Positions 10,450 through 22,556 of a stretch of DNA of 64,000 bases are shown here, piece by piece. The notes below the pieces were generated by a model. It saw only the letters and a list, made by a program, of their open reading frames with translations. It searched no databases and was not told where the DNA came from. The DNA lies in the NCBI RefSeq assembly GCF_000208745.1, contig NC_030854.1:3914741-3978740 (forward strand). Reading direction: 5' to 3'. Source of the DNA: Theobroma cacao (lineage: Eukaryota; Streptophyta; Magnoliopsida; Malvales; Malvaceae). Positions within the stretch are counted from its first letter, which is position 1. Every line of letters starts with the position of its first letter. A program made the position numbers and the translations under genes.

Positions 10450-13400
10450 TGGAATTCAAAATGGTTTCACTTAAAGAGATGGCTATCAATATTGTCAAGT
10501 TAGATCGCTTTGAAGGTATTGGAAGCAAGATACTTGGCCGAAGATGCAAGTAGCAAGAAATTTTTGGTTAGTCATTTCAATAATTACAAAATAGTTGATA
10601 ATCGTTCTGTTAAGGAGTAATTACATGAGCTTGAATGCATTCTAAATAACTTTAAGCAATATAGTCTTAAAATGGATGAAGCTATTGTAATATCTTCAAT
10701 AATTGATAAGCTTTCCCCCTTTTAGAGAGACACTAAGAAAACTCTAAAACAAAAAAAAAATGTCTCTCGAGGACCTTGGTAATCATCTTCGAATAGAAGA
10801 GGATTATTGCAAACAAAAAAAAGTCAAGCAAGATGAAAAAGAAAAAGATTCAAATGAAAAGAATCTTCAGACTTCGTAGGTCCATGTGATGGAACACAAA
10901 CCATCAAACAAGCCGAACTTGTGCAACAAAAGAATATATTCCATTGGTAGGAATGAAAAAGTCATGAGATTAAAAGGAACAAAAAGAAACCATGTTTCCA
11001 TTATAACAAACTTGGACAATTCAAGGCAGAATGTAAACTTTTAAACAACAAGACACAAGGTGTGAACAACAACAAGTTTGTGCTTATGGTTTCCAAGGTC
11101 AATCTTATCCAAGATGATGGAGCATGGTGGATTGACTTTAGTGTAACTAATCATATATGAAAGGACAAGAGTTTCTTCAAGACTTTAGAAGCTGTTAACG
11201 ATGGAACTGTGCTGTACAAGGGAAATTCCTCCATTACACAAGTGAAATGAAAAGGCACTATGGAACTCATGTTTACTTCTAGAAGAATACTTGTACTAAA
11301 CAATGTTTATTATGTACTAGAAGTTAGAACGAATCTTGTATTGAGTAGTTTGTTGAATAAGTATGGCTTCAAATTAGTATTTGAAACGGATAAGTTTGTC
11401 CTTACAAAAGGTGAACAATATGTGACAAGTGGATACTTATGTGAAAATATGTTCAAACTTAATATTTATAAAATGCTACTAGTTCTACTTATATTGATGC
11501 CTCATTTAATGTTCATGATAGTAAAGCAACATTGTCTAATTTATGGCATAATAGATTAGATCATGTTCATTATAGAAGAATGCATAATATGGCTAAATTA
11601 TAGTTGATACTAATATTGATGGAAATAATGATATGTGTAAGACATGCATGGTTACTAAAATCACAAGAAGCTCATCTCCTAAGATAGAAAGAAATTCTAA
11701 ATTACTTGCATTAATACATTTCGATGTTTGTGATATGCATAGTACTCCATCAATTGGTGGAGAGAAATACTTCGTAACATTTATAGGTGACTTCTCTTGA
11801 TTTTGTTATATTTACTCATTGCATACTAAACATAAAGTAATGGAGAAATTTAAAATCTATAAAAATGAAATTGAATTGCTTTGTGAATTGCTTATCAAAT
11901 GTTTACGAAGTGATAAAGGAGATGAATATTATGATCCACAGTATTTCAGGTCCACAGGTATTATTCATGAGATTACCGCTTCGTACGCACTAAAACAAAA
12001 TGGTGTAGTGAAACGTAAGAATCGAGTTCTTATAGAAATGATCAATGCTTTGGTTTCTAATTTGGGTTTAGGAAAAGGATTTTGGGGTGAAGCCTTATTA
12101 ACAGCTTGCCATATATTAAATAGAATCCCAAACAAAAAGGAGTAAAACTACTCTTTAAGAGTTATGGAAAAGAAGAAAGCCAAACCTCAAATATTTAAGA
12201 GTTTGGGGATGTTGAGCAATAGTAAGAGTTCCAAAACCAAAGAAAAGAAAATTGAGTGAAAGAGGAATTGAATATATATTTATAAGATATGATGAACATA
12301 AAAAAGCATATCGCTTCATGGTGATAGAGCCCAATAATTCATATTCCATTAATACAGTCATAGAATTACGGGATATTATTTTTGATGAAACAAGGTTCAA
12401 TTCAATTCCAAGACTCAAAGAAGTAGTAGTGTAAAGTGATAAACTTTCAAAAAATGGTGAGGAAACTACTTAACTTTGAAAAAGTAAAAGAATTAGAAAA
12501 GCAAAGACATGGATTTGATTTCCTCATGTACTTAGTAGAAGGGGTAATGAAGTATTGAGATGCTTCATTTTGTAGAGAAGTAATGCAAGATGAAATGGAC
12601 TCGATAATGGGAAATAAAACTTGGAAGTTGGTAGACCTTCCACCAGATTACAAGTAAACAGGTGGTAAATGGATTCTCAAAAAGAAAATGAAGTTAATGG
12701 AAGCGTAAATAAGTTTAAAGTAAGGTTGGTGGCAAAAGGCTCTAAACAAAATGAAGATGTTGATTATTATGATACATATGCATCGGTAGCAAGAATAGCT
12801 ACAATTAGAGTGCTTATAGCACTTGAATCTATACATAAGATGGTAATTCGCCAAATGGATGTTAAAACAACATTCTTAAATGGTGAATTAGATGAAGAGA
12901 TGTATATGGACCAACCTGAAGGGTTTGTCTTTTCTGGTCAAGAAAGAAAAGTATGTAAGCTTGTAAAGTCCTTGTATGGATTAAAACAAGCACCTAAACA
13001 ATGGCATCAAAAGTTTGATGAGGTTGTGCTAGCTAACGACTTTAAGATCAATCAATTTGACAAATGTATTTATAATAAGTTCCATAATGGTAGATGTGTC
13101 ATCATTTGTCTTTATGTGGATGACATGTTAATCTTTGGTACTTATTTGGAATAAATGGAGGAAACAAAAAGGTTCTTGTGTTGGCACAAAATAAATATGT
13201 AATGGTGTTTGGATGTCTAATATATGCTATGGTGTGTATAAGTTCAGACATTGCTTTTACGGTTGGATGCTAAGTCGATTTACAAGTAATCCAAGTAAAG
13301 AACATTGATATGTTGTTCATTGAGTTTTAAGGTACTTAAAAGAGTACAATGAATTATCGTAATTTTTTTTATAATTAGGGAAAGGGGATTTGAACCCTGC

Positions 13401-14000
13401 TCTTTTAGACAGAGAGATGATGCAGGAACTATGAGTTAAATGCTCGAGTGTAAATTATGGCATTTATTATTCAAGTTTTCCTTTGGTTTTGGAAAGATAT
13501 ACAGATTCTAGTTGGAACTCAAATAAAACATATCATACTTCCACGACTAGTTGAGTTTTTACAATTGGTGGGGGTGTTGTTTCTTGGGGTTCTAAAAAGC
13601 AATATTGTCAAGCGGGCTCTACCATGATGGCTCAATTTATAGCCTTAGCATCTGTCATCTAAGAAGCGGAATGGTTGAGAGATTTACTCTATGAAATTCC
13701 ATTGTGGCCTAAACCAATGGTACTAATCTTGATACATTGTGACAATGAAACAATTGTATCAAAGGCATATAATCAAGTAAACAATGGAAAGAGTTGATAT
13801 ATTAGACTTCGATATAACATTGTAAGACAAATAATTAGAGATAGTATAGTCACTATACGTTTTGTGAAGTCTTATGAAAATTTAGTGAATCCATTTACCA
13901 AAGGTTTGAAAAAGGAATTGGTGATAAAAACCTTAAGAGGGATGGTCTCAAGCTTATTAACTAAATCTCCAATAGTGAGAGCTCACCTTGACATTTATGG
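10450..14000 (+). pseudogene. Copia gag-pol remnant
   Basis: Read in several frames. Gag starts near 10461 and ends in a degraded zinc knuckle near 10990 (CFHYNKLGQFKAEC, with the second Cys and the His replaced). Integrase pieces lie at about 11500-12140. RT at 12669-13154 is the best preserved, with RQMDVKTTFLNGELDEE, LYGLKQAPKQW and the catalytic YVDDM near 13115. An RNase H remnant follows to about 13980. Domain assignment rests on family motifs. Stops and frame changes are numerous. Confidence 0.87.
13358..13452 (-). mobile_element. Short tRNA-derived SINE, copy 1
   Basis: About 95 bp that interrupts the copia RNase H frame. On the minus strand it reads a GCATTTAAC head, CATCTCTCT, a B-box-like GGGTTCAAATCCC, TTCCCTAATT and an A-run. 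It matches 17620-17716. AATTAT on both sides (13352-13357, 13453-13458) is the likely target duplicate. Joining the sequence around it restores a plausible copia frame (NYGIYYSS). Confidence 0.75.
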
Positions 14001-14512
14001 TTGACCTGTAAATCTTAGGTACCAACCATTCTACCATATGGATGATTGCAAACACTAATTTATATTTTTCATCCCTAAGGTGTATGGTGCTTGGTTCTCA
14101 TAATGTGTAAGGTAAGGTTGAACAAAAGTTCTTAATAGACCCATAACATGTATATATTGAAGTACTATAATTACGAGGTACTTCTGATAAAGGTTACTTA
14201 TATGAGTAGAAGTACGGCCACTTCTAAGTGCTAAAGGCTTGACTTTTACAACACTTATGAATGGATGCAAAATACAAGGTCATAAAACGTGTTAGTAAAA
14301 CTAGATACAAAATAAGCAAGAAAGCTTGTGTGTGTTTAGTGGCCCAACTAGTCAAATGAAGAATTGATGGTTTAATGCTTGGTCAACCACTCAATTCAGA
14401 CTAGAACCAACCACACTCACTAAGTGAAGGTTCAAATATGAGGAATACCTTCATTTATGCACAAGATTCCCAAAGTTGTTGGTATTTGGAAATTTTGAAA
14501 ATGGTGGGGGAT

Positions 14513-15190
14513 TGTTGGTGTATTTTTAAAATAAAAGAATTGTCTCTTTACATGGAAAGCTATATTAGCTCAAAGGTTATGAGATAATTGAAAAAACACA
14601 ACAAATCAAAAGTTTGGATATGAAAAATTATCTTTTCATATTGAAGCTTAAAAGTTATGTCTTATGGAATAAGTGATTGTCTTTACATAAGGTAAAATGA
14701 AAAATTAACTTTTCATATTGTGTCTTATGAATGAATGGTTGTAATTTCAAAAGGTAGTTATCCATTTATCTAAAGGTTGTGTCTTGCAAAAGGTAAATAT
14801 GTCTTTTAGACAAAGAAGTGCCTTGATGAAAGGATTATGCCCTTGAAGAAGAGACACTTGCAAGCCTATATAAAGGGCTTATTGCCAACCATTTTAACAC
14901 ATCAAAACAAAATAAAACAAGAGCGAAAAAATCAAGAGCAAGAGAAGTGTTGTGTTCTGAAAATTAACATAAGCACTTAAGTTCCCTTCAACTACAAAAG
15001 CGTTCAAATTCCTTATAATCTATTTGCTAAAAAAAGTAGGCGTTAAGGCCGAACAACTTTGCAAAGGCTCGGGTATATCTAGCAATCTACTCTCGAAATA
15101 TGTTTTAAAGATAATGTCTATTGAAAGGTTCACCTTGAAGTCAATTTTACCAATTTCTTAAATTCCATCTAAAACCCATTTGCACCAACA
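14513..15190 (+). repeat. 3' LTR of copia element
   Basis: 678 bp partner of 9658-10423, preceded by a GGTGGGGGA polypurine tract. Confidence 0.88.
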
Positions 15191-15195
15191 AGCCG

Positions 15196-16079
15196 CAACA
15201 TAATAATACCTTGGATTAAACAATTCTTAGGTTTTCTATAGACTTTAAAAATTCATCTTCTAATCAATTAATCAAAATAAAGTGTTACATTATGTTAAAA
15301 GTATCACATATACACAAAATTCACCTTAACAGTTGCTGGGTAAGCATAATATCATCATCTTAAGTAAGTAATATCACTTTGGACATATAAAAACTTTATT
15401 TTCTTATCTATTACAAAATTATCTAGATAGAACCCACCATACAACTATCAATAACCACAGCTTCTATACAAAAAAGGTGATAATTAGCTAACAATTAATT
15501 AATCAAAGTTATCTAACTCCTTGTATTAGTTGTTGGTGTCAAAGGTTGTGATTGCATTCTAAACACCAAGTTAGCTATAAAATTGAAAATAAGCTATTGA
15601 ATATTTTAAAAAAATGTTATCAAATATGTTTTATAAAGGAATACTTTGGAAGCCTTAGATCTTGTGGTATGCATTGAAGTAAATGATAAAAAGCTGAATT
15701 GAAAAATGAGGGATGTGTTAAAATAAAAGGTTGCTAAATTAATGAAAAACAGTTTGGTACTTTGTTGTTTGATTAAATATAACTTCTTATATATATATAT
15801 ATATATATATATTAATGAAATAATTACCAATATTATGGAAGAAGCTTGTTTATTGCCACCATGTGCTGTAACTTATGTTGTCAGACTTTGTGTAACAGCT
15901 TGTACTTTTGCTTTTTTAGTTGGTTTATTTAAAAGATAAAATAAAAAAATAAAAATACATTGATGACGTACATTAACAAAAGACTAGTAATAAGTTTTGT
16001 TCATTACCTTTGAAAGCTAAAATGACCTTGATAAACATTTGCACCAAAGTTATGAGATATGGGGTTTTGAGATATAACA
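15196..16079. other. AT-rich spacer with (TA)n microsatellite
   Basis: No gene. Contains a pure TA dinucleotide run at about 15789-15812. The sequence before the MULE remnant is unassigned. Confidence 0.5.
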
Positions 16080-16760
16080 GTCGTCGTTGTTGCAAATTGT
16101 CCTTTTGTTTCCTTATGTTTCTTTGATGTGGCGTTCTTCTAGCCATATTGGCCTTGCAGCCTTTACCATTGTGACCTTCAAGTTACCACATTTTACTAGC
16201 CTATTTGCCCTTGAAACTTTGTATGTATTCTTGTACTCATCTAGTGCCTTTTTCCTCGCCTTTTTAGGCCTTCTTGAAGGTTGAAACACAATTGGAGCTT
16301 CAATTGAATTCAAATCAGTCTAAGTCCATTCATCCTTGCTTGGGATTGGATGTATCATACCTTTGTTTGTCTTCAAGTATGTCTCCTTTGTGTGGCATTC
16401 ATCTACATATTCCTTTGGCTTCTCTTTATTCATGAACATCCAAGTCACAACAAGCTTACATGACACCAATAAGGTCACATCTCTTAAATGAACAAGTTCT
16501 TGTAACTATATATATTATACATGATTTTGTTGAAATAGTCCACCTTATATACCTTCCTACTAGCTAGAGTGGCCAACAATTCCTACTTTATACCTCATGT
16601 TTTTCAAGCCTTTCTTGTATGGTAAGAGCGATTGGGTCTACATAGTTTTCCATACCTTCCTTCTTAACATATAGTCTTTTCATTAACTTTCTCTTAGTCC
16701 ACTCCAACATTAATACAATTGGCTTGTCCATGGCTAATAAAATGTAGGCATTAAATCACT
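16080..16760 (-). pseudogene. MULE (MuDR-type) transposase C-terminal remnant
   Basis: On the minus strand, 16313-16113 reads FQPSRRPKKARKKALDE, then KVSRANRLVKCGN. This is the Arg/Lys-rich stretch leading to the C-terminal zinc knuckle of plant Mutator-like transposases. Here the Cys/His pattern beyond KCGN is lost. Upstream pieces (about 16740-16600) contain DKPIVLMLEW and RKLMKRLYVKKEG, matching the segment before it in the family. Stops break the frame. I found no terminal inverted repeats, so it is a fragment. Confidence 0.65.
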
Positions 16761-17611
16761 CATATGTTGGGAGTAGATCTTTGTCCATGCATGTGTGTTG
16801 TGTAAACTATGAATTTTAAAAATTTTCTAATTATGGAAGCAAGCAATCCAAATACACGAGCGGAAGTACACATCATACATCAAACAAATCGATTTAATCA
16901 CATCTAGAAATTCAAGAATCATAATAAATTAGAAATCATACATTTTTCTTATGAAAATCTTGATTTTTATCATCTAGTGAATTGTAGTGAATTCACCACG
17001 ACACCAAAACTACAATTTCTTGACCCAATCAACTTACTACTTATTCTTCAAGAATTTCTTCAACTTAAATCTTGAGTAGACAAGGTGTGGAATACTAAAT
17101 CAAGATGGTAGCTATTGAATTGCTCTCTTTTTCTTCTTTGAAACTATGGTTATCTTTGTTGTAAGAGGTCTATACAAAAAAACACATTAGAGAAAAAGAA
17201 GAGACTTAAGAGAGGAACAACTATAGAGGAATTCTTGAAGAAGAATTTTGTAGCAAGGGGTTCGACCAAAGAAGAGAAATTTTCTTTGCGTTATACACAC
17301 TTGTTTTATGAGTCACTACCTTACCTTGATTCCTTTATATGCTTACTTTTTTATTTTTAAAGAATTTAATTATAATTAAATTCTTATAAAGAGTCCAAGT
17401 TCGTCATCCATAAAGAGTGATGGTTGCACTATGCTTTTCCAATCATTATCTAAATTATAATTAAATAATAAATAATTATTTATATAATTATAATTATTTG
17501 TCCATGTCAAAATAGGGGTTGTTATTGAATAACTATTTTAATTTATTATTAGCTATTTTTAATTAAAAATAATTAATAATAAAATAAAAGAATCCTAATC
17601 AAACACGGAGT
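16761..17611. other. AT-rich unassigned repeat-like sequence
   Basis: No coding signal. The stretch from about 16795 with TACACGAGCGGAAGTACA, and GTCTAGATCAACCCAATATG near 18585, recall copia-type LTR sequence, but I found no boundaries or target duplicates. Confidence 0.35.
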
Positions 17612-17619
17612 CTTATAAT

Positions 17620-17716
17620 GCACCTAAGCATTTGGCTTATTGATTGGTGCATGATCTCTCTATCTAAAGAGTAGGGTTCGAATCCCCCTTCCCTAATTAA
17701 AAAAAAACACATGAAG
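17620..17716 (+). mobile_element. Short tRNA-derived SINE, copy 2
   Basis: 97 bp flanked by a perfect 8-bp target duplicate CTTATAAT (17612-17619 and 17717-17724). It carries an A-box-like TGGCTTATTGATTGG and a B-box GGTTCGAATCC, the internal RNA polymerase III promoter pattern of tRNAs. It ends in an A-run followed by CACATGAAG. It shares CATTT, ATCTCTCT, AGGGTTC, CCCTAATT and the A-run with 13358-13452. It has no cloverleaf or length for a functional tRNA. Confidence 0.82.
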
Positions 17717-17724
17717 CTTATAAT

Positions 17725-18940
17725 TTATCATAAAATTATAATTAATTATAAATAAAGAATGAACAATTTAATTTTTTAATTATAATTAAAATCCTCCAAT
17801 ATTATTTTATCTTAAGATAATAATTATCTTAATAAATATTTTCTATTTTAAGACAACTCTTGTCTTAAAAATATTTATTTATTAAGATAATTTTTAACTT
17901 ATCAAAAATAATACAATTAAGACAGCACGTGTCTTAAAGCAACACATATATTTTGGTCAAAATTAAGACAACATATGCATCTTGTCAAAATTAAGACAAC
18001 TCTAATCTTAATTAAGACAACACCTAAAGTTACCATTTTTTAACATTAATTTAAATAATTAATAATACACGTATTCCATCTTAAATAAGTTGAATTCTAT
18101 GAAGTTAAGTGAGAAATCTATTTGGACGTAAATATTCCAGACTTCAATAAATTTAGAATTATTCTTAATCTCATTAAGATAATTCAAGTCTATTAACCAT
18201 TGAATCATTCCACCATAAATTTACGGTCGCACTCTTGGATTATTTACAATTACAAGAAAGAGTCCAATATTAATGTTTAATATTGGTTGTCCAATTACAA
18301 ACCATATGTTGTGAACTCTCATAACCATCCAATGACAAAAAGCAAAATTACTGTTTTTCTCTTTATGTTAATTTTGTCTCATAATCTCAAATTGGTGATC
18401 TACTACTTTAAATCTAATTTTTTGAGTATCAAAATGTGATAAGTAGCTAATTCATCAATCCATTGGGTCTAGATTAATCACCAATCTTTCTAAAATCACT
18501 AAAAGTGATGTTAATGCTATAAACTCCACTTTTTGAATATATGTTCCTAGATGTTAACTGCAATTATAATCCAACATATGAGTCTAGATCAACCCAATAT
18601 GATGATCATGCCCATGGTATATCAAAGATTATAAGGAGATAAAACACGAGTCCATTATTCATCAAGATTTCGATTCTACCTTAAACGAATACATAAGTGT
18701 GAAATCAAGGTTTAAGTAACGGTTAAAATTAAACTTGATTCTCAGATGATTCTAGTTCAAATTGTAGTGTCATTACTCGAAGTCAACTACTTGATGATTT
18801 GAAACTCATCATTCTCTTGTAGTGAATCACATTCTTTACATTGGAAATAATCTAGACATTACAGCCTTAACATAATAAAGCGACCAGCTTTATTATATAC
18901 TTGTTTTCATAATGAGTGAGTTCATAAACTCAACTATTCG
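17725..18940. other. AT-rich unassigned sequence
   Basis: No gene is supported on either strand. Contains simple AATTAAGACAAC-type local repeats around 17850-18030. Confidence 0.45.
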
Positions 18941-18944
18941 AAGT

Positions 18945-19150
18945 TAAAGAAGAGTCGTCACCAATCTTTTTTATTTTTGTTTAGGTGTGATTGGCCAACT
19001 AGATAAATCTATATTTTTTTAATGAGGTTCTAAGCTTGATTTAATCTCATTTCAAAGAATAGGTTTCAATATGCTAACAAGCTAAGTTTGGAAGTATAGT
19101 TATGTGTGAGGAAGGTGTTAGCACCCTCACAACGCCCACTATGTGTACCT
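18945..19150 (-). repeat. Tat/Ogre-like LTR segment, inverted copy
   Basis: Homologous to 5285-5500 in the opposite orientation, sharing AGTCGTCACCAATC, GGTGTGATTGGCCA and a GTTAGCACCCTC block. Class assignment is from memory of plant gypsy LTRs. Confidence 0.5.
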
Positions 19151-19729
19151 ATTTAATTATGTATTATCCGTTCTAAACTTAATAAATAATCCTTAAATTC
19201 GATATCCAATCTTATTTTCCTTAATTACTTTTTTATATTTTAATTATTTTATTTTATTATTTTAAAACAAATAAAATCTTTTGATATTGAAATATTTTCC
19301 AAATACTCCAATACTTATGGCAGAATTCGAGAAAAATACCTTATCTAGAAATTTTCTTGAAGTTATTACTTATAACATTCTCGAAATTTCATCATCGAAG
19401 AATTTTATTTATTTTATTTATACTTTTTTTTTATTTATTTCATCTTATTATATAGAATTTTAAATGGGTTATTTTGTTTCAATGAGATATGTATGGATTG
19501 CATGTATGTTATATAATGTTAAGGTGGAGGATGATATTCCCACCTATAAGCTTATGAGATGACAATGATATGCACAATATGAGAATGAGCACATGATGTA
19601 TGCTAATTTGCAAATTGTATGTGATGATGCTTCCACATACCATAGCAATTAAGTATGAGTATTGAATGATTATGATGAACTGAAAGATGAGTATGATTAT
19701 GACTAAGAGATATAAAGAAAGTTGTGATG

Positions 19730-19940
19730 TCCCGGGGTAATGGGGGGATATACCATTACCAACCATGTGACCCAGGATAATAAAAGTTATACCATTACCA
19801 ACAGTTTATATGAATAGGAGTGAGGTAGTGATTCCACTCCAAGATGCACCAAAGTTGTCCCAGGGTAATAGGGGCTATATCATTACCAATTGTATGTCCT
19901 AAAGTAATAGGGGTTATACCGTTACCAATAGTATGTCCAA
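19730..19940. repeat. Imperfect tandem repeat with GGGTAATRGGG...CCATTACC
   Basis: Four degenerate units pair a C-rich start and GGTAATGGGG/GGTAATAGGGG with TATACCATTACCAA. Each unit contains a short palindrome-like pair (GGTAAT and ATTACC). They end just before the CACTA element. Confidence 0.55.
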
Positions 19941-19974
19941 GTAAGAAGCTGAGTATACACTACAAAAAAATCAA

Positions 19975-20300
19975 CTTTTTCCAACGGAATTTTCCGTTGG
20001 AAAAATGCTAAATTCGATTGGAAATAGGCATTTTCAACAGATTTTCAACCAAAAATTCCGTTGAAAATTCCATTGGTAATACTTTTTGTTGGAAATCCAT
20101 TAGAAAAATGAGCTCAATGTAGGGTACTTGACTGAATTTTCGTTAGGAATTAAGTTCCGAAGGAAAATTCCGTTGGAAACAATTCCGTTGGAAATTGGTT
20201 TTCAATGGAATTTTTCGTTGAAAATGCTTTTCCAACGAAATTTTTTTATATTCAAAAAAGCATTTTCAACAGAATTTTCCATTGGAAATGCTTTTCCAAC
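19975..20300. repeat. Left subterminal repeats of CACTA element
   Basis: More than ten partial copies of CCAACGGAATTTTCCGTTGG-type palindromes in both orientations, spaced by short A/T runs. Open frames across them are accidental. Confidence 0.82.
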
Positions 20301-20474
20301 GGAAATTATTTTACTAGATTACCAATTTCCCAAAAAAATTATCAATTTTCATTTCGATAATAAAATATCCATTCACATCAACATTTGAATTTCATATCAT
20401 ATAAAAGAAACACATATTAAAAATCGAAATTCAAAGTCAAAAATATCTGTTGAAAATGACACCTCTTTTATTCT

Positions 20475-20720
20475 ATGTCAAAGGTTGCAAGTTACAAGTC
20501 ACAACTCTTTGGGGAACTACGGGGAAAGGCCAAAAAGGTATTGCAAATTGGCATAGGCACAGGCCTTAATCTTGAGTACTATGCTGATAATAGTGAGGTC
20601 CAAGTATTTAGTGTGGATCCTAACAGGAAGATGGAAAAGTATGCTCGGGCAGCAACAGCAGCCGTTGGTTTACTATTGAACAATTGAAATTTCATAGAAG
20701 CTGTATGTATATGTTCCCTC
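20475..20720 (+). pseudogene. Captured SAM-dependent methyltransferase exon fragment
   Basis: Reads SQLFGELRGKAKKVLQIGIG, then the TGLNLEYYA and VFSVDPNRKMEKYARAA segments. These are motif I (hydrophobic-x-IGIGTG) and post-I of the UbiE/METTL7-like class of plant SAM-dependent methyltransferases. The frame hits TGA after LLLNN and then continues as NFIEAV before a possible splice donor at about 20703. The remaining domain is absent. It lies inside a CACTA element, so I read it as a transduplicated, non-functional piece whose parent gene is elsewhere. Confidence 0.72.
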
Positions 20721-20979
20721 TCAGACTTGTTATTGAAATTTGTGTTTACCATATTGCTATATATGCTGCCTAGGATAATTGAAAAACAAATCCAATTTTT
20801 GAAGCAGCTGTAATCAAAGGCAGCAATAACGAGAAATCAAAAGCAGCAGTAACGAGATTATGCATCATTATTCTACAGAGATCGAATTTCAAGTTGTTTT
20901 TCTTTTCATTTTCTGAATTCAAAGATGTCGATTGTAAACAGTACAAATAAAAAAATCCTGATGCAGCCTTAAGCACTCA

Positions 20980-21280
20980 AGCCATTGCATTTACCAAGTT
21001 TCAAGTGCTACAAAAAATTCCCACAAAAAATACAGTAAGAACTCACCAAAGATCCAGCCCAAGATTGGTAGCAAATAGGCTCAGCAACAAGACTCTACGG
21101 TTGGCAAAACAAGAACTCTACGCTCGGCAAATAGGCTCAGCAACAAGATCCCCTCCAAGCACTCAACGAAAACAGTGACCAAGGCACTCAGATCGGCAGC
21201 AACAAGGCTCTACGTTCGGTAAATAGGCTCAGCAACAAGATCCGGTCCAAGAACTCACCAAAAAAGTGAGTGCATACACC
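20980..21280. repeat. Short direct repeats inside CACTA
   Basis: Units with CTCTACG(G/C)T(T/C)GGCAAA and AGGCTCAGCAACAAGATCC occur two to three times. Origin is unknown. Confidence 0.55.
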
Positions 21281-21659
21281 TATTCCCCAAATAAAATTAT
21301 ATATATATAATAAAAATTAATAACAAAATAAATAAAATAATCAAATAATATAATAAAAATAAAAAATTAAAAAAATTAATTTAAAATAATAAAATAAAAG
21401 AGGGAACAGATAAGGACTGAAAGTGGCATAACCGACACTGAAAATGAAGGAAAAATTGGAGTTCTTTGCACCGATCAAGAACTGGCCGCCAAAGAGGAGA
21501 GAAAGATTCAAGTTTTTTTTTTTTTGTCAGATCTAGGGATTATCGGCGGAGGGAAGGGATATTTAGGGTTTTGGGTGATCGAGCTTCAAGCCATCGGTGG
21601 AGGGGAAGGTGAAAGAAAAGGAGAAAGAGGCAACTGAAAAGTTTAGAGAGAAGTGAGAG

Positions 21660-21840
21660 GGTGGCTACAGCTAGAGAGAGAAATGGAAAGAAGAAAATGA
21701 AGGGAGAGGAGAAAAAGGGAGTTTTTTATACCTAGGGTTGGTAGCTATTAAACGGCGTAGTTTTGAGAGATAGAGAAATTGTCGCATAAGCACCAAACGA
21801 TGCGTTTGGTGTGAAGCACACTGGGTTGCAAAGACAGGCC
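21660..21840. repeat. Copy of the window-start repeat inside CACTA
   Basis: Shares in order the AGAGAGAGAAA leader, AGAGGAGAAAAA, TAGGGTT(A)GGTAG and AAACG(A/G)CG...TTTTGAGA with positions 1-100. Both copies are followed by similar A-rich sequence. Confidence 0.5.
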
Positions 21841-22556
21841 TGGGGCGCTCTTGCGTGGATCAGTTTTCTTGGGTCACTATTTAAGCCAAAGTCAGATAAA
21901 GGCTTTATTTTTTTTTTATATAGATATGTTGTGGCTTGGGTTGGTCCATTTTGTTTGTTCTTAGGATTATTGTGTAATTGTGTAGGATTGAGTTCAAATT
22001 ATTTTAGCATAATATTCTTAAAAATCTCTAGGTAATATTTTTAAAGTTAGGAAATTAATACAAACAAAAAAGTATGTAAATAATAATAGCAAAAAGATAA
22101 TAAAGTAAAAATATATATTTTTAAAAAAATGTTTAGTTATAGAAAGGATTTTAATTTAGGAGAATATTTATAAAAATATATATAAACCTTGGCAAATGAA
22201 ACATACATATATAACAAAAATAAATAAATGTCTAAATAAAGTATAGTTGTAGTAATGGATTTAGTTTAGTTAGAGAAATAAATAATAAAAAAGGAAGAAG
22301 GATAAAAGTAAAAAGAAAGAAAAAGAAGAAAAAGGACATGGGAGTAAGTAAATGATTAATAAAAATTAAAAATAAATAAACAAGTAAAATAAAAATATAT
22401 AAACGTATGATAATAAAATAAAAGAAAAAGTAAATATTTGTCAACAAGGGTTCAAATGATGAGGTAAAAATATATTAATTATAATAATAAAATATATGTT
22501 TTAGGTCAATATTAATAGTTAAGAAAGCATAGAAAATTGAGTTTTAAATATTAATC

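Larger units (their letters stand above)
9658..15190 (+). mobile_element. Ty1/copia LTR retrotransposon, decayed
   Basis: Direct LTRs start TGTTGG and end CAACA. The flanks AGCCA (9653-9657) and AGCCG (15191-15195) match at four of five bases, so I read them as one mutated target duplicate. Internal order is gag, integrase, RT, RNase H, which is copia order. A G-rich polypurine tract ends at 14512. No clear primer-binding site follows the 5' LTR. Many stops and frameshifts make it inactive. A SINE has inserted into the RNase H region. Confidence 0.9.

Noticed and set aside
16795..18620. A copia-type solo LTR
   Set aside because: Some sequence recalls copia LTRs, but I tried several TG...CA ends and found no matching target duplicate.
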